From assembly GCA_034359265.1 (NCBI GenBank), contig CP136892.1, forward strand, positions 87,536,001-87,600,000: a DNA stretch of 64,000 nucleotides. Reading direction: 5' to 3'. The notes below the pieces were generated by a model. The model was not told the origin of the DNA. It made no database searches and saw only the letters and a list, made by a program, of their open reading frames with translations. A program made the translations under genes and the position numbers. This document shows positions 1 through 11,542 of this stretch, one piece after another (the first letter of the stretch is position 1; every line of letters begins with the position of its first letter). The stretch is from Canna indica (taxonomy: Eukaryota > Streptophyta > Magnoliopsida > Zingiberales > Cannaceae).

Positions 1-640
1 ATCGCACTTCAATTTTTTTTATGTGATCACTTGCAACTTTCTTTATTCGTTGCTTTAATTGTTTTTTTTTATAGAATAAATGAGGATTTTTATGCATAAA
101 GTTAATTAATTGAGGAGATGTGACGATTATAACTTTGAATGTGATAGATTATATTCTCAACGCACACATGAATGAGATATTAAAATATTTTTTATTTACT
201 TTCGTCTTTTTATCATTTAGTAGTGAAAAGCTTTTGTATCAATATCATATACATTGCCTTCATTTTGTGTTCACTTTTAATTTAATGATCACAATAAATA
301 ACTAAGTTTTTATAGATATTGATGATAAATTAATATTGTTACGATCTCTTTGATTGATGATAACATACTCATCAAATTTTATAAGTCAACATCATGTTGA
401 ATATACTCCCTATGTAGACTAGACTGAAGTATTACATATATATTGTAAGCTAACTATAAGGCAATGTATATAATTACATCCTGCTTAACTTAATTGTACA
501 CGATTTTGCAGATGGGCAGGAGAGGTTTAGCATGCATGTAATAATATTGTCAATGTATAAAATAATATTGTTTCATATACTATTATAAGCTAGGGATATA
601 TATATATATATTACCATTTGTGATATATATCATATATTTT
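1..640 (+). other. 3'-UTR intron tail and terminal exon of an RLP lying upstream of the window
   Basis: Bases 1-60 match the sequence just after the stop of RLP-B (about 9270-9330), so the window opens inside the 3'-UTR intron of another receptor copy whose coding part is to the left. A splice acceptor (TTTTGCAG) ends at 511 and the next exon begins ATGGGCAGGAGAGG at 512, the same terminal exon found after every RLP here. The rest is AT-rich and shows no coding region. The outer limit of the exon is not visible. Confidence 0.6.
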
Positions 641-1701
641 AAATATATCATATATTTTGATATTTTTATCATTTGGGATATGCATTTTTATTTTTCTCAA
701 TTGAATCTCATATTTTCATATTTATTTCAATTGAATTCTACCGTATAATTTTCGCTAGCCGCCCATTAAACTGATGATGATGTGACTTGCTGGCATGTAA
801 TAAAAAATTTAATATTAAAATTTCATAACTTGAAAACTAACATTAATTGTCCTAAATATATAGAAACAATTCACAAGAGATAAACAATCTATCTAAGGTA
901 TTGTAAATATCACTCTCCTCCAAAATAGATCAATTTAACATATATTTTCTTACATAAAATTCAAACGTGTTCTTGAAAAAATATATTCAGATTTGCTGTC
1001 TGAACTTTTCTATTTCAACTTTGTAAAATCTTGGAGGAATTTTGTCACAGCATTTAGCAACAACATATAGTGACAAGATTAATTTCTTAAGGACAGTGAT
1101 CAAAACATCAAATAATTTTGAAATAGTAATCCTAATGCATTTATTTTTTGATAAATGGCACCCACTTGGCAGTGAATCCAAGAGGACCTTGACTTTGAAG
1201 TCGGCAATGAATTTGTCATCATGCAATAATTGAACACCTCAAATAATTAATTAATTTAAAAATAATTAATAAAGTTTTTTCTTTGATTCTTTGATAAATG
1301 GCACCCACTTGGCACTGGATCCAAGAGGACAACGATGGTATCTGCATGCACAACGATGGTATCTTTGATTCTTTGAAGTCGTGCAATGAATTTGTCGTGC
1401 AATGAAAACGTGGTATCTGCAGGCACAACGATACAAGGATCTGAATGGTCCTTTTAATTTTAATTATTTCTTTATCAAATTAAATAATTAAAAGCCAAAG
1501 TAATTATTAATTAATCTTATATATATATATATATAAGCAACACGAAGGACATGTGACTCATGCAATATATTCACAAGCTAAAGGAGTCTTTATTAGTCAA
1601 CGAAACATATATATATATAATTAATTAGGTGATGAACCTCCCAACTCAATTTAATTCTTATAAATAGCTCCCCGCTCTGATTAATAATAGAGTGAAAATT
1701 A
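590..1701 (+). promoter_or_regulatory. Upstream region of RLP-A with repeated W-box unit
   Basis: AT-rich non-coding DNA that matches 12790-14039 upstream of RLP-D, so it belongs to the duplicated block. It holds imperfect direct repeats built on the phrases 'gataaatggcacccacttgg' and 'tccaagaggac' (about 1145-1235 and 1275-1400). One unit carries a W-box core TTGACT at 1189-1194. Two possible TATA elements are seen: a TATATATA run near 1609-1618 and TATAAATA at 1659-1666. The second lies only 36 bp before the ATG, so the first is more likely. Compared with RLP-D, about 105 bp just upstream of the TATA region are missing here. Confidence 0.5.
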
Positions 1702-4581
1702 ATGATGAGAACGGGCAAAACTAGACACCCTTCCATGATAATGTTGCTCTGTTTGATGCTTGAGCTTTTCCTACTTATTATGCCATCATCATGCAAGGGG
1801 TGCTTCAAAGCAGAGAGAGCTGCTCTCTTGGACTTCAAAGCTGGCGTCGTCGACGATCCTTCCTATCGATTGTCCTCATGGAAAGTAGTTGAAGACTGTT
1901 GCAAATGGAGCGGCGTGGTGTGCGACAACCAAACTGGCCACGTCGTGGAGCTCAACCTCCAAAATGACCATGGTTATAACTCATCGTCGGCTATGAAGGT
2001 CGGCTTCCTGAATCAGTTATTGCTCTCTCTAACTCATTTGGATCGACTCAACCTCAGCTACAATGACTTTGGCGGCATTCAAATCCCAGACTTCATGGGT
2101 TCTTTTCCCAAATTGAGGTACCTTGATTTGTCTTATTCTAACTTCAGCGGCAATATTCCTCCCCACCTTGGAAATTTGTCCACCCTTCTCTACCTTGATC
2201 TAAAGACTACTTTTGGAACAACCAGAGCTGATCGCTTGGATTGGCTGTCGGGTCTCTCCTCCTTGATATATCTCAACATGGATGGGATGGACCTGAGTGA
2301 GGCTGCCCATGAATGGCTACCAATGGTCAACATGCTTCCCTCCTTGCATGAATTGCATTTGCCATTTTGTGACCTTCAAACACTCCCCTCTTCTCTTTCC
2401 TACGAGAGTTTCAACCTCACTTCTCTCATAATTCTTGATCTTCGCGATAACAACTTCAACTCCACCTTACCCACTTGGCTATGGCAACTCGGCAGCCTCT
2501 CATATCTCGATCTTAGTTTCAATTCCTTCTATGGTGTCGTACCTTCTGGGATCGGGAATTTGACGTCCCTTACATATCTAGATCTTAGTTGGAATCAATA
2601 TTTGGAGATAGGCGGGATTGCAAAATCAATAACAAATTTCTCCAATTTGGAGACTCTTGCTTTAGCCGGAACCAATTTGAAAGGTCAATTGCCACGCTGG
2701 TTGAAGCAGTTGACGAGACTATCAAATCTTGACCTTAATTCCAATTTACTTTCCGGTGACTTGGCCTATTGGCTTTTTCATATGACAACTAATTATCATA
2801 ATAGCTCATCAAAGTATTCCAACTTAAATTATTTGGATTTGTCTTATAATAACCTACAAGGTAATTTGTCAGAGCTCCACTTTCCCAAGCTAACCAAATT
2901 AAAGACCTTGGTCTTGTCCGCCAATTCCCAGTTGACCATGAATTCAATAGATGATAATTGGATCCCTCCATTCCAACTCCAGTATATTGGACTTGCTTCT
3001 TGTGTGTTGGGTCCTAAATTTCCTAGATGGCTCCGCTCCCAGAAATCCATCCTGGAATTAGATTTATCTAATTCAAGCATAGACGACGCTTTGCCCGATT
3101 GGCTATGGACTATTTTTTCTTCTAATTACACCAGTGGTATAAATCTCTCAAATAATAGGATACATGGGAGTTTGCCAATTTCCTTGACAAATGTGACAAA
3201 TTTATTCTATTTGAACATCAGTTGTAATCTATTTAATGGGTCAATTCCTTCTTTGCCACCTCATATGGCTGTGCTGGATCTTTCCGGCAATGCTTTTTGG
3301 GGACCACTGCCATCAACCTTTCCATCAAACATATGGCTCTTAACTTTGTCATCTAATTGTATTAATGGGAGCATGCCAGTGGAGTTATGCAATTTGAAGA
3401 GACTATGGGTTCTAAATCTAGAGAACAACCAAATATCAGGAGAAATCCCTCGGTGTTGGGGAGAAGCAACTAAAGATCTTCAATATATTAACTTGGGTAA
3501 TAATAACCTCTCGGGAGAGGTTCCTAGTGCTATGGGAAACTTGGTTGGACTTCAACTGTTGCAACTGAACAACAATAGTCTTCATGGTCTTATTCCATTG
3601 TCAATGCAAAATTGCAGTTCATTAAATTTTCTTGATATTGGAGAGAACAAATTATCAGGCAATATACCATCATGGATTGGACAGAGCTTTCCACATCTAC
3701 AAGTACTCCGATTGAGTTCAAATATGTTTTCTGGCAATATTCCTACTGAGCTTGGACGGTTGAGCCATCTTCAAATCATCGACTTTGCCAACAACAAACT
3801 ATCAGGCCTTATTCCACCCTCCTTTGGCAACTTGAATGCAATAATCAACACGTCAGAGGCAATGGTTTCCACACAATTCAGTTTTAGTTATAAAGATGAT
3901 GTATCATATAGTTTCTTTGAAATTGAAATTATAAGTATCAACACAAAGGGACGAACAGATAACTATTCAACTAATCTCCAATATGTGAAGAGCATTGACC
4001 TTTCCAACAATAATTTGTTTGGAAATGTACCTCGTGAAATTGGAGCTCTTTTAGGTCTCGAAAACTTCAATTTGTCAAGAAATAATTTACGAGGAGAGAT
4101 TCCTGACTCTATTGGCAACATGAAATCTCTGGAGTCTCTAGATCTATCATTCAATAAGTTGTCTGGAGCTATTCCCCAAAGCTTGTCGCAACTCAATTAT
4201 TTGGAGCACTTGAATATGTCATATAATAATTTCTCCGGAAGAATACCATCAGGGAGTCAAATTCAAACACTGGATGACCCTTTCAATTATGTTGGAAATG
4301 CCTACCTTTGCGGACCTCCACTTAATACAAGTTGCTCGATTGTTGACAATAATGTTGTAGAGGAAGCTACTTCACAGAAATTATGGCACTATGTTAGCAT
4401 TGCAATGGGCTTCGTGGTGGGACTTTGGTGTGTATTTGTCATCTTGCTATTCAAGAAAGATTGGAGGATCTTCTATTTCCAGTTGATTGACAAGATATAT
4501 GATGAGATTTATGTGCAAATTGTAGTTACCTATGCTCGATTTATGAGAAAATTAAATGGGGGGCATAACCAAGAAATATGA
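1702..4581 (+). CDS. RLP-A: LRR receptor-like protein, EIX/Cf type (959 aa)
   Basis: Intronless open frame. Residues 1-33 are a basic leader followed by a hydrophobic signal peptide. Residues 34-86 form the LRR N-cap, with CFKAERAALLDFK and the paired-cysteine motif DCCKWSGVVC. About 28-30 extracellular LRRs follow (LxxLxLxxNxLxGxIP), interrupted by a non-LRR island at about 716-763 that includes SINTKGRT. Four more LRRs and the C-cap (C870, C878) come next, then an acidic stretch and a transmembrane helix (897-917) with GxxxG (G903/G907). The 42-residue cytosolic tail has three YxxL/I motifs (Y925, Y933, Y937) and no kinase. In this family the ectodomain senses apoplastic ligands and signalling goes through SOBIR1-like kinases. 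The ATG at 1702 is supported by the leader and by RLP-D and the stub at 14040. The ligand cannot be told. Confidence 0.93.
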   Translation: MMRTGKTRHPSMIMLLCLMLELFLLIMPSSCKGCFKAERAALLDFKAGVVDDPSYRLSSWKVVEDCCKWSGVVCDNQTGHVVELNLQNDHGYNSSSAMKVGFLNQLLLSLTHLDRLNLSYNDFGGIQIPDFMGSFPKLRYLDLSYSNFSGNIPPHLGNLSTLLYLDLKTTFGTTRADRLDWLSGLSSLIYLNMDGMDLSEAAHEWLPMVNMLPSLHELHLPFCDLQTLPSSLSYESFNLTSLIILDLRDNNFNSTLPTWLWQLGSLSYLDLSFNSFYGVVPSGIGNLTSLTYLDLSWNQYLEIGGIAKSITNFSNLETLALAGTNLKGQLPRWLKQLTRLSNLDLNSNLLSGDLAYWLFHMTTNYHNSSSKYSNLNYLDLSYNNLQGNLSELHFPKLTKLKTLVLSANSQLTMNSIDDNWIPPFQLQYIGLASCVLGPKFPRWLRSQKSILELDLSNSSIDDALPDWLWTIFSSNYTSGINLSNNRIHGSLPISLTNVTNLFYLNISCNLFNGSIPSLPPHMAVLDLSGNAFWGPLPSTFPSNIWLLTLSSNCINGSMPVELCNLKRLWVLNLENNQISGEIPRCWGEATKDLQYINLGNNNLSGEVPSAMGNLVGLQLLQLNNNSLHGLIPLSMQNCSSLNFLDIGENKLSGNIPSWIGQSFPHLQVLRLSSNMFSGNIPTELGRLSHLQIIDFANNKLSGLIPPSFGNLNAIINTSEAMVSTQFSFSYKDDVSYSFFEIEIISINTKGRTDNYSTNLQYVKSIDLSNNNLFGNVPREIGALLGLENFNLSRNNLRGEIPDSIGNMKSLESLDLSFNKLSGAIPQSLSQLNYLEHLNMSYNNFSGRIPSGSQIQTLDDPFNYVGNAYLCGPPLNTSCSIVDNNVVEEATSQKLWHYVSIAMGFVVGLWCVFVILLFKKDWRIFYFQLIDKIYDEIYVQIVVTYARFMRKLNGGHNQEI

Positions 4582-5219
4582 GGTGCATGTCGAAGAGGAT
4601 TGCATGTATCAATTAATTATTCACACTTTGTTTTTTTTCAATATCTCATTTTCTGCTTTTTATATTCGTTGCTTTCATTATTTTTTATGGAGTACATGAG
4701 AGCCTTTAGAAGGTGTGATGCTCAAAACTTTGGATGGGGTAGATTACATTCTCAACTGGTACAAGAATATATAGAAAATAGTAAATTCTATTTTGCTTAC
4801 TTTTATCTTCGAATTCTGCTTATTTAATAGTAAATAACAATGGTTTCATTTATTACTGAAGAAGTTGGAAATGTGTAAGTACTTCTACATGTCAATTTAG
4901 CAAATAAATCAACAGTGAATTCTTCTTTGATGAGGCGCACATAATTGATATTGTTTTAAGAGTTTTGCTATATAATCTTAAAAATCAGCCTAATAATTCT
5001 CCTAATCACTTACAATGGTATAAGTGATAATTTCATCAATAATACTTCATCCGTTCCATATTAAGTAGTTTTTAAAGATTTTTTTTAAAATTTCATATTA
5101 AGTGATACTTTAGATTTTCAATCTAGTATTAATTATTTTTTTACCAATTTTAACATCTAATAAAAGCTTCTCCCATCAATGAAGTACAATAATAAAAGCA
5201 TAAAATTTAAGGGTCACAC

Positions 5220-5587
5220 TAGGGGTGTAATCGAGCCGAGCCGAGCCGAGCTTGCTTGTGCTCAAGCTTGGCTCGTTTAAGAAATGTCGAGCTCGAGCTC
5301 GAACTCGAGCTGGATCGAGCTTCAATATCTAGGCTTGAGATTGGCTCGAGCTTGTCTCAAGTAACTCGAGCTCGGCTCGTTTAAGCTCGATTAAGCTCGG
5401 GTTGACTCGGATTTATGCTCAACCCCATATGAAATATTAATATTTATATAATTATATATAAATATATGAAGCTCGATTAGGCTCACGAGCCTCTCGAGTC
5501 GAGTATTACTTAGGTCGAGCTCGAGTTTTCATCGAGTCGATCTCGAGTAGCTCACGAGCTGCTCGGCTCACTTACACCCCGGCCCTA
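5220..5587. mobile_element. Non-autonomous hAT-like element (368 bp) in the RLP-A 3'-UTR intron
   Basis: The element begins TAGGGGTGTAA and ends TTACACCCCGGCCCTA, with inner inverted matches (GAGCCGAGC). It is flanked by an 8-bp target-site duplication GGTCACAC (5212-5219 and 5588-5595). RLP-D carries the empty site with one GGTCACAC near 18077. The interior is rich in CTCGAGC-type repeats and has no coding capacity. An 8-bp duplication and YAGGG...CCCTR ends are typical of hAT elements. Confidence 0.8.
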
Positions 5588-5840
5588 GGTCACACTATGG
5601 ATAATTTAGTAAAAATAATTAAAAAATAATTAAAAATTAGGTTATTAAATAATGTTCTTAATCTATGTGCCAAAGCCTAAAAAATCACTTATTATGACAC
5701 GGATGAAGTATCGAACACTTTATTATATGTGAGTATTAGATAAATATATTATTAAGCACATGAGTGAGAAAGATTTAACATCTCTTATTTTATTATTATC
5801 ACTACAAACATATATTTATATGATGAAAATATATGTTGGA

Positions 5841-5847
<7 letters not shown>

Positions 5848-5878
<31 letters not shown>
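5848..5878. repeat. (TA)n microsatellite
   Basis: Run of about 15 TA units inside the RLP-A 3'-UTR intron. Equivalent TA runs sit at the same place in the introns of RLP-D (about 18336-18375) and RLP-H (about 56469-56501), with different lengths. Confidence 0.9.
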
Positions 5879-5881
<3 letters not shown>

Positions 5882-5987
5882 TGATTTCAAAATGGTCATA
5901 TCTTGTTCACTTTTCAATATCCCTACTCTGTTGAAGATATATTAATTGCATACATTGATCTTAAAATATATACTTGCTGTCTTGCAG

Positions 5988-6740
5988 ATGGGCAGAAAGC
6001 TTTAGCTGGAAACATATATTGAACATGGATTTGAATATTTGATGATCAATATGCACAACTATACATCCAAGTCAATTCAAGTCAAGTGTAGTTCTCTGTA
6101 TACAATTTGATGCAAATATATAGTCAAGTGTAGTTCTCTGTATATGTCGACGTCCAAAAATTAATTGCTCGGTTAATTGTTGTCTTCATTTAATGATTAA
6201 TATTATAAATGGTCATGCCATATATTTAGCAAATTAATATGTACATATTAGGTTTCAAATTAATATGTACTTATGTATTTAATTGCTTTATATATACTAT
6301 TTTGTTGTTATATAAGGGTCTAACTGCAAACTAAATTAAGCAACCAGTCGAATTTATATAAAAAATTGGAATTAATTTGGAGACCACATGCTCGGAATTA
6401 ATTTGGAATTTATGTTGAAATTTCAATGTCATGGTAGAATATTCCAATTAAACAACTAGTCGAAAAAATATCCAAGTCAAGTCAAGTGAAGTGTAGACTT
6501 TGGTGCACCTCCATCACGTCGACTATCCAAGTAGAAAGAAACCAACAACCAATCAGATGGGGTGGCCATTATAGCTTGTTGCTTTCAACTTTTTCATTTA
6601 ACATGAAGTCCAAGTTATCTAAAATTCTACCAAATTAAATGATAAAAATCCTATGACAATAACTCCTAAAAGACTTTGAATTTTAAGTCGTGCAAAGTGT
6701 CTAGTAAGATCGGAAAGTTGTAGAAAAAATATATCTGAAA
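5988..6740. other. RLP-A terminal exon and AT-rich downstream spacer
   Basis: After the terminal exon (5988 to roughly 6130) comes non-coding AT-rich DNA shared with 18488-19250 and, less completely, with 56614-57470. It contains a short repeated phrase (AGTCAAGTGTAGTTCTCTGTATA, about 6080-6145) and the motif GACTTTGAATTTTAAGTCG at about 6673. No gene is visible. Confidence 0.6.
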
Positions 6741-7345
6741 TGACAAATTGATTATAGTTCTACCATTCGAATTCGGTCAAACCCTTGGTTTTCTAATCCT
6801 TATTCTTTTATTTTGCCTCCTGATGCTTGTCTTGATCTTTGCCTGATTTTGGTAAGGCAACTTTTAAATTAGGATAGAATTTGGAAGGAAGATTTGATTA
6901 GATGATCTTTCCTACCTTCAGTGGCAGATGATATCCTTTAGGTTGTTCCCTTTGATCATGATGATAAACTTCTTTGATCTTTAGAGACATCGATCATATA
7001 CTGTATCCTCAAGGTATAAAGTGCCATTTCAGTTTTATCATCCCCCTTCTTCCGATTCTCATGATCACTTGACTAATAAGGATCTCTGGAAATCATTGTG
7101 GGATCTTAAAGTGCCTAATAAAGTCAAGATTCTTATTTGAAAATTATTACATGATGGAGTTCCTGTTCGCCAACGATTGAGGCAGTGGCTTCCTAATGTT
7201 AGCGATCTTTGCCCTAGATGCAATGGGGCAGTGGAAACTATTCAACATTATTTTCTTCGTTGCTCCCATGTTTCTCACATTTGAGTCAGACATTATTACA
7301 TCCAACAAGATTTTTGCATGGTGTCATACCATTAGGGACCGGGAA
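6740..7345 (+). mobile_element. LINE reverse-transcriptase 3' fragment (zf-RVT region), degenerate
   Basis: A conceptual reading near 7080-7290 gives KDLWKSLWDLKVPNKVKIL and later LCPRCNGAVETIQH, the zf-RVT zinc-ribbon found at the C-terminus of plant L1-type LINE ORF2. Stops and frameshifts break it. Its 3' side runs straight into RLP-B LRR sequence at about 7350-7367 with no poly-A or target duplication, so this is a recombination junction rather than a clean insertion end. The same junction recurs before RLP-E. Confidence 0.7.
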
Positions 7346-7366
7346 AGATGAATTGCTCTTGCTGCA

Positions 7367-9246
7367 ACAGGTGACAAGATTATCACATCTTGACCTCAGT
7401 CGTAATTTTCTTTCCGGTGACTTGGCTTCTTGGCTTTTGCATATGACGACTAATTATCATAACAACTCATCAAAATTTTCCAACTTAAAATATTTGGATA
7501 TGTCTCATAATAACCTACATGGTAATTTGTCGGAGCTCCACTTTGCCGAGCTAACCAGATTACAGGCCTTAGTCTTGTCTGCAAATTCCCAATTGACCAT
7601 AAATTTAGTAGATAAAAACTGGATCCCTCCATTCCAACTCAAGTCCATTGGACTTGCTTCTTGTGTGTTGGGTCCTCAATTTCCTAGATGGCTTCGCTCA
7701 CAAAAATTCATTTTGGATTTGGATTTATTTAATTCAACCATAGATGACACTTTGCCCGATTGGTTGTGGACTATTTTTTCTCCTAACACCACTAGTATAA
7801 ATCTCTCAAATAATAGGATACGTGGGGAACCTACCAATTTCCATGACAAATTTGACAAATTTATACTATTTTAACTTGAGTTCTAATCTATTTAATGGAT
7901 CAATTCCTCCTCTGCCACCTACTCTGCATTTACTAGATCTATCCAATAATTCTTTATCGGGATTACTACCGTCAACCTTTCCATCAAGCCTATGTTTCCT
8001 AATCCTATCATCTAATTATATTAATGGGAGCATGCTAGTGGAGTTATGCAATTTGAAGGAACTCACGATTCTCAATCTAGAGAACAACCAAATATCAGGA
8101 GAAATTCCTCAGTGTTGGGGAGAAGCAGCTGGAAATCTTCTATATATCAACTTGGGTAATAATAACCTCTTGGGAGAGGTTCCTAGTGCTATGGGAAACT
8201 TGGTCCGACTTCAACTGTTGCAACTGAACAACAATAGTCTTCATGGTCTTATTCCATTGTCAATGCAAAATTGCAGTTCATTAAATTTTCTTAATATTGG
8301 AGAGAACAAATTATCAGGCAACATACCATCATGGATTGGACAGAGCTTTCCACTTCTACAAGTACTTTGATTGTGTTCAAATATGTTTTCGGGCAATATT
8401 CCTCCTAAGATTGGAATGTTGAGCCATCTTCAAATCATCGACTTTGCCAACAACAAACTGTCAGGCCTTATTCCATCCTCCTTTGGCAACTTCAATGCAA
8501 TAATCAACACATCAAGAGACAATGGCTTCCACCGAATTTGGTTTTACTATTAATGGTGATACTCTATCATACAACTTCTATCCAATGGAAAGTATAAGTA
8601 TTAACACAAAGGGACGAACAAATAGCTATTCAACTATTCTCCAATATGTGAAGAGCATTGACCTTTCCAACAATAATTTGTCTGGAACATACCTCAAAGA
8701 ATAGGAGCTCTTTTAGGCCTCCAAAATTTGAATTTATCAGGGAACAATTTACATGGAGAGATTCCTGACTCTATTGGCAACATGAAATCTGTGGAGTCTC
8801 TAGATCTATCATTCAATAAGCTATCTGTCATCATTCCTCAAAGCTTGTCCCAATTAAATTCCTTGGAGCACTTGAACATGTCATACAATAATTTTTCTGG
8901 ACAAATACCATCAGGAAATCAACTTCAAACCCTCAATGACCCTTCTATTTATTTGGGCAACACATACCTCTGTGGACCTCCACATAGCAAGAGTTGCTCA
9001 ATTAATGACAAGAATGCTACATAGGAGGCTAATTATTCAGAGAAATCAAAGCATTATCTTAGCATGATAGTGGGCTTCGCGGTTGGACTATGGAGTGTAT
9101 TTGTCATCCTGTTATTCAAGAATGATTGGAGGGTATTCTACTTTCGGTTGATTGACAAAATCTACGATGAAATTTATGTGCAAATTGTAGTTGCTAATGC
9201 TCCATTTATGAGAAAATGGTGCTTAACAATAAATCTAATGTGGTGA
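7367..9246 (+). pseudogene. RLP-B: 5'-truncated LRR receptor-like pseudogene
   Basis: Homology to RLP-A starts within the middle LRRs (VTRLSHLDLSRNFLSGDLAS); signal peptide, N-cap and about a third of the LRRs are missing, replaced by LINE sequence. Lesions: a one-base insertion near 7827, TGA at 8368-8370, a frameshift near 8513, a one-base deletion near 8687 and TAG at 9022-9024. The island (SINTKGRT), C-cap, transmembrane helix (GFAVGLWSVFVILLF) and cytosolic tail can still be read. RLP-E shares the truncation, the LINE junction and the frameshift near 8513, so the copy was already damaged before the block duplicated. Confidence 0.9.
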
Positions 9247-9903
9247 AGATGGTTGTATCAATCAATTAATCGCACTTTAGTTATTTTTTATGTGATCACT
9301 TGCAACTTTCCTTATTCGTTGCTACAAAGTGTTTGAAATTATATTGAAATCCCTACTCTGTTGAAGATATATTGATCATATAACTAATATACCTGTACAT
9401 GTATATATCTTGCAGATGGGCAGAAGAGGTTTAGCTGGAAACATATATCGAACATGGATTTATGATCAGTAAAATGCAGATAATGAAGAAGTGAGTTTGA
9501 TGATCAGTAAAATGCAGCAAGAACCTCAAACATCAATGCAACTAATGCAGAAATAGATTGTGTTTGTGGTCGCTTCAGTTTTTTGTTGTAATTTGGGCTT
9601 GTAAATTGTATATATGAAATGGAGAATTACTTAGAACTAATTAAGGCACTGTGCTGCCCACATGGTTACTTGCTTCTTTAAAATAATCTGATATACGGAC
9701 AATATTAATTCCTCCTACTAAATTATTAAAATAGTATAATGTGCATTCAAGTTCTTTATTTGAATTACATTGAAATATCATGGTTTCGCTGTGAAGTGGA
9801 TTCAATGGATTTATTGGGCCTTAGACCACTGACCACTAACGCAATGCAATATGTGAAAGGTCCAACCAACTATATATTTCATACGCGTTATGGTTACTTG
9901 CTC
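9247..9903 (+). other. RLP-B 3' region with terminal exon; AT-rich spacer
   Basis: Matches 21727-22130 after RLP-E. An acceptor (TATATCTTGCAG) ends at 9415 and the conserved terminal exon (ATGGGCAGAAGAGG) begins at 9416. The match with the second block ends near 9620, which marks the right edge of the duplicated unit. From 9620 to 9903 I see nothing coding. Confidence 0.6.
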
Positions 9904-10554
9904 TAGGGTTTGGAGAAAAAATTGGTCTGACCTAACCAACAAATAACTAGGTTGGATTGGGTCGGATTTCAAGATAATTTTTTAAAACTTGACCCAAATC
10001 GATCCGCCTGAAATTTGATTGGATTGGGTCAGGTCGCGAGTAATCAGGTACCCATTTAAAGAATGTTTTAAAAATATTTTAATGAGACACGTGTGTCTCA
10101 ACAACCGAGAGAAGACGCGGCCAACGACACTAGCCCGTCTTCCCGAGAAGAGGCAGCCATGCGTCTTCTTGGGGAGAAGAAGCGGTGCATGCCGCGTCTT
10201 CTCAAGGAAAAGACGTGGCCTCGTCGCTTCATGTCGAGAAAACGCGGCCACGTGGGTCGCATATCCTCGTGAAAACACGGCCACATGGGCCATGTATCCT
10301 CGGGAAGATGCGTATCCTCCGGCATCTTCCCGAGCAAGTTTTTATTTTTTAATATATTTTTTATTTAAAAAATACAAATAATTAGGGTAATTAGATCGGA
10401 TCTCGAGTCATCGGGTTTCAAATATTGAAACTCGGACCTGACCTGATTATAACCGGATTTCAATAATTTAAACCCGACCCGACCCGGCTCGATTGGTTCA
10501 GGTCGGGTCAATTTTTCGGGTTCATTGGGTCGGGTTTGACCCATGAACCATCCT
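9904..10554. mobile_element. hAT-like non-autonomous element (651 bp)
   Basis: Bounded by an 8-bp direct duplication ACTTGCTC (9896-9903 and 10555-10562). The left end TAGGGTTTGG and the inverted right end AGGATGGTTCATGG are loosely alike. Sub-terminal DNA is full of GGGTCGGGTT/AACCCGACCC motifs, and the centre (10090-10335) is GC-rich with repeated tracts of the type cttctcgggaagacgcg. Short open frames inside this GC-rich part look like chance frames. No transposase is seen. Confidence 0.65.
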
Positions 10555-10708
10555 ACTTGCTCCTCTTCCTGAGTAGTCTTTCCTCATTCTAGGTCTTCTG
10601 TACTATTAGTTGAATAGCAATTTGTTGTCCCTTTGGGTTGATACTCGTAATTTCAATCACAGAGAAATAATATGATAGAAACACTAAAAATGAATTGTGT
10701 GGAAACCA

Positions 10709-10945
10709 CATGTTGATTATTTATAACTTATCAAAGTTTTACAACTTAAATTATTTAGATTTATGTTATAATAACCTACATGGTATATATAACTCGTCGG
10801 AGCTCCACTTTTCCATGCTCGTCAAATTAGAGATCTTGGCGTTGTCCAGAAATTCCCAATTGACCGTTGCAATCGATGATAATGGGATCCTCCTTTCCTA
10901 CTCCAACATATTATATTTGTCTGAATTATGTTAAGTTGGGCCCCG
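10709..10945 (+). pseudogene. RLP fragment (middle LRRs), left half
   Basis: Reads SKFYNLNYLDLCYNNLHG...SELHFSMLVKLEILALSRNSQLTVAIDDNG, like the middle LRRs of RLP-F and RLP-G. It ends soon after a stop at about 10932, at sequence matching 'TTAAGTTGGGCCC'. The next piece of the same LRR region reappears at 12721-12793, so about 1.8 kb was inserted or rearranged between the two parts. Confidence 0.75.
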
Positions 10946-11542
10946 ACAATTAATTCAAAAATATTAATAGAGTTTGAACATGTGGTTAATATACATAGAC
11001 CGATAGACATCATCACACACTACGTTGGAGGCCACATGTTTGGAATTTGGAAGTTAGTATTTTCAATGGCATGGTAGAATATTAATCAACTACTCGCCAA
11101 ATTAGAAGACTTTGAATTTTAAGTCGCCTAAAATAATTGTCATGTAATTAAAAACATCAAATCATTTTAAAATGGTCATCCCTACTGCATTAATTATTCT
11201 CTGATAATGATTCACAAATAATAGATTTTGAATTTAATTTAGGGTAATTATTTGAATATATCATGAATTTAAACTTTATTTCAAATGTATCTTAAATTTT
11301 TATTTCATCAAATTATATCATGAACTATTAAATTTGTATAAATTGCATATCTCCGTCCAAATTTTGTCATCTACCTTATTAACCGTATGACGTGGTTTAC
11401 ACACATGAATTAAAAATAATATTATTTTCAAATTTGATTAAAAAATTATGCAAAAGCGCAATAATTTAACGTGAATTAAGATATTTTTTAATTTAAAAAC
11501 TTATTTTTAATCCACTTCATTAATATTATTTTATCTTATATC
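10946..11542. other. AT-rich spacer
   Basis: Non-coding. Includes a segment (about 10970-11110) resembling the RLP upstream and downstream spacers near 50160-50300, with GACTTTGAATTTTAAGTCG near 11110. No gene or element with readable ends was found. Confidence 0.5.

Larger units (their letters stand above)
4606..5987 (+). other. 3'-UTR intron of RLP-A and start of terminal exon
   Basis: The donor GTATCAATT at 4606 is 24 nt after the stop; the acceptor TCTTGCAG ends at 5987. The terminal exon starts ATGGGCAG at 5988 and holds a conserved stretch (TTTAGCTGGAAACATATATTGAACATGGATTTG). The same donor and acceptor recur at matching places in the other RLP copies, which supports real splicing. The intron is 1382 bp and longer than in RLP-D (1038 bp), mostly because of the insertion at 5220-5587. 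Confidence 0.7.

Noticed and set aside
120..305. 61-codon frame at the left edge
   Set aside because: It lies in the 3'-UTR intron of an upstream RLP, is AT-driven and matches no family.
1659..1666. TATAAATA as the RLP-A TATA box
   Set aside because: Only 36 bp before the ATG, leaving almost no leader; alignment with RLP-H places the core promoter further upstream. Kept only as an alternative.
10019..10381. Overlapping GC-rich frames on both strands
   Set aside because: They sit wholly within the hAT-like element's repetitive core and show no protein signature.
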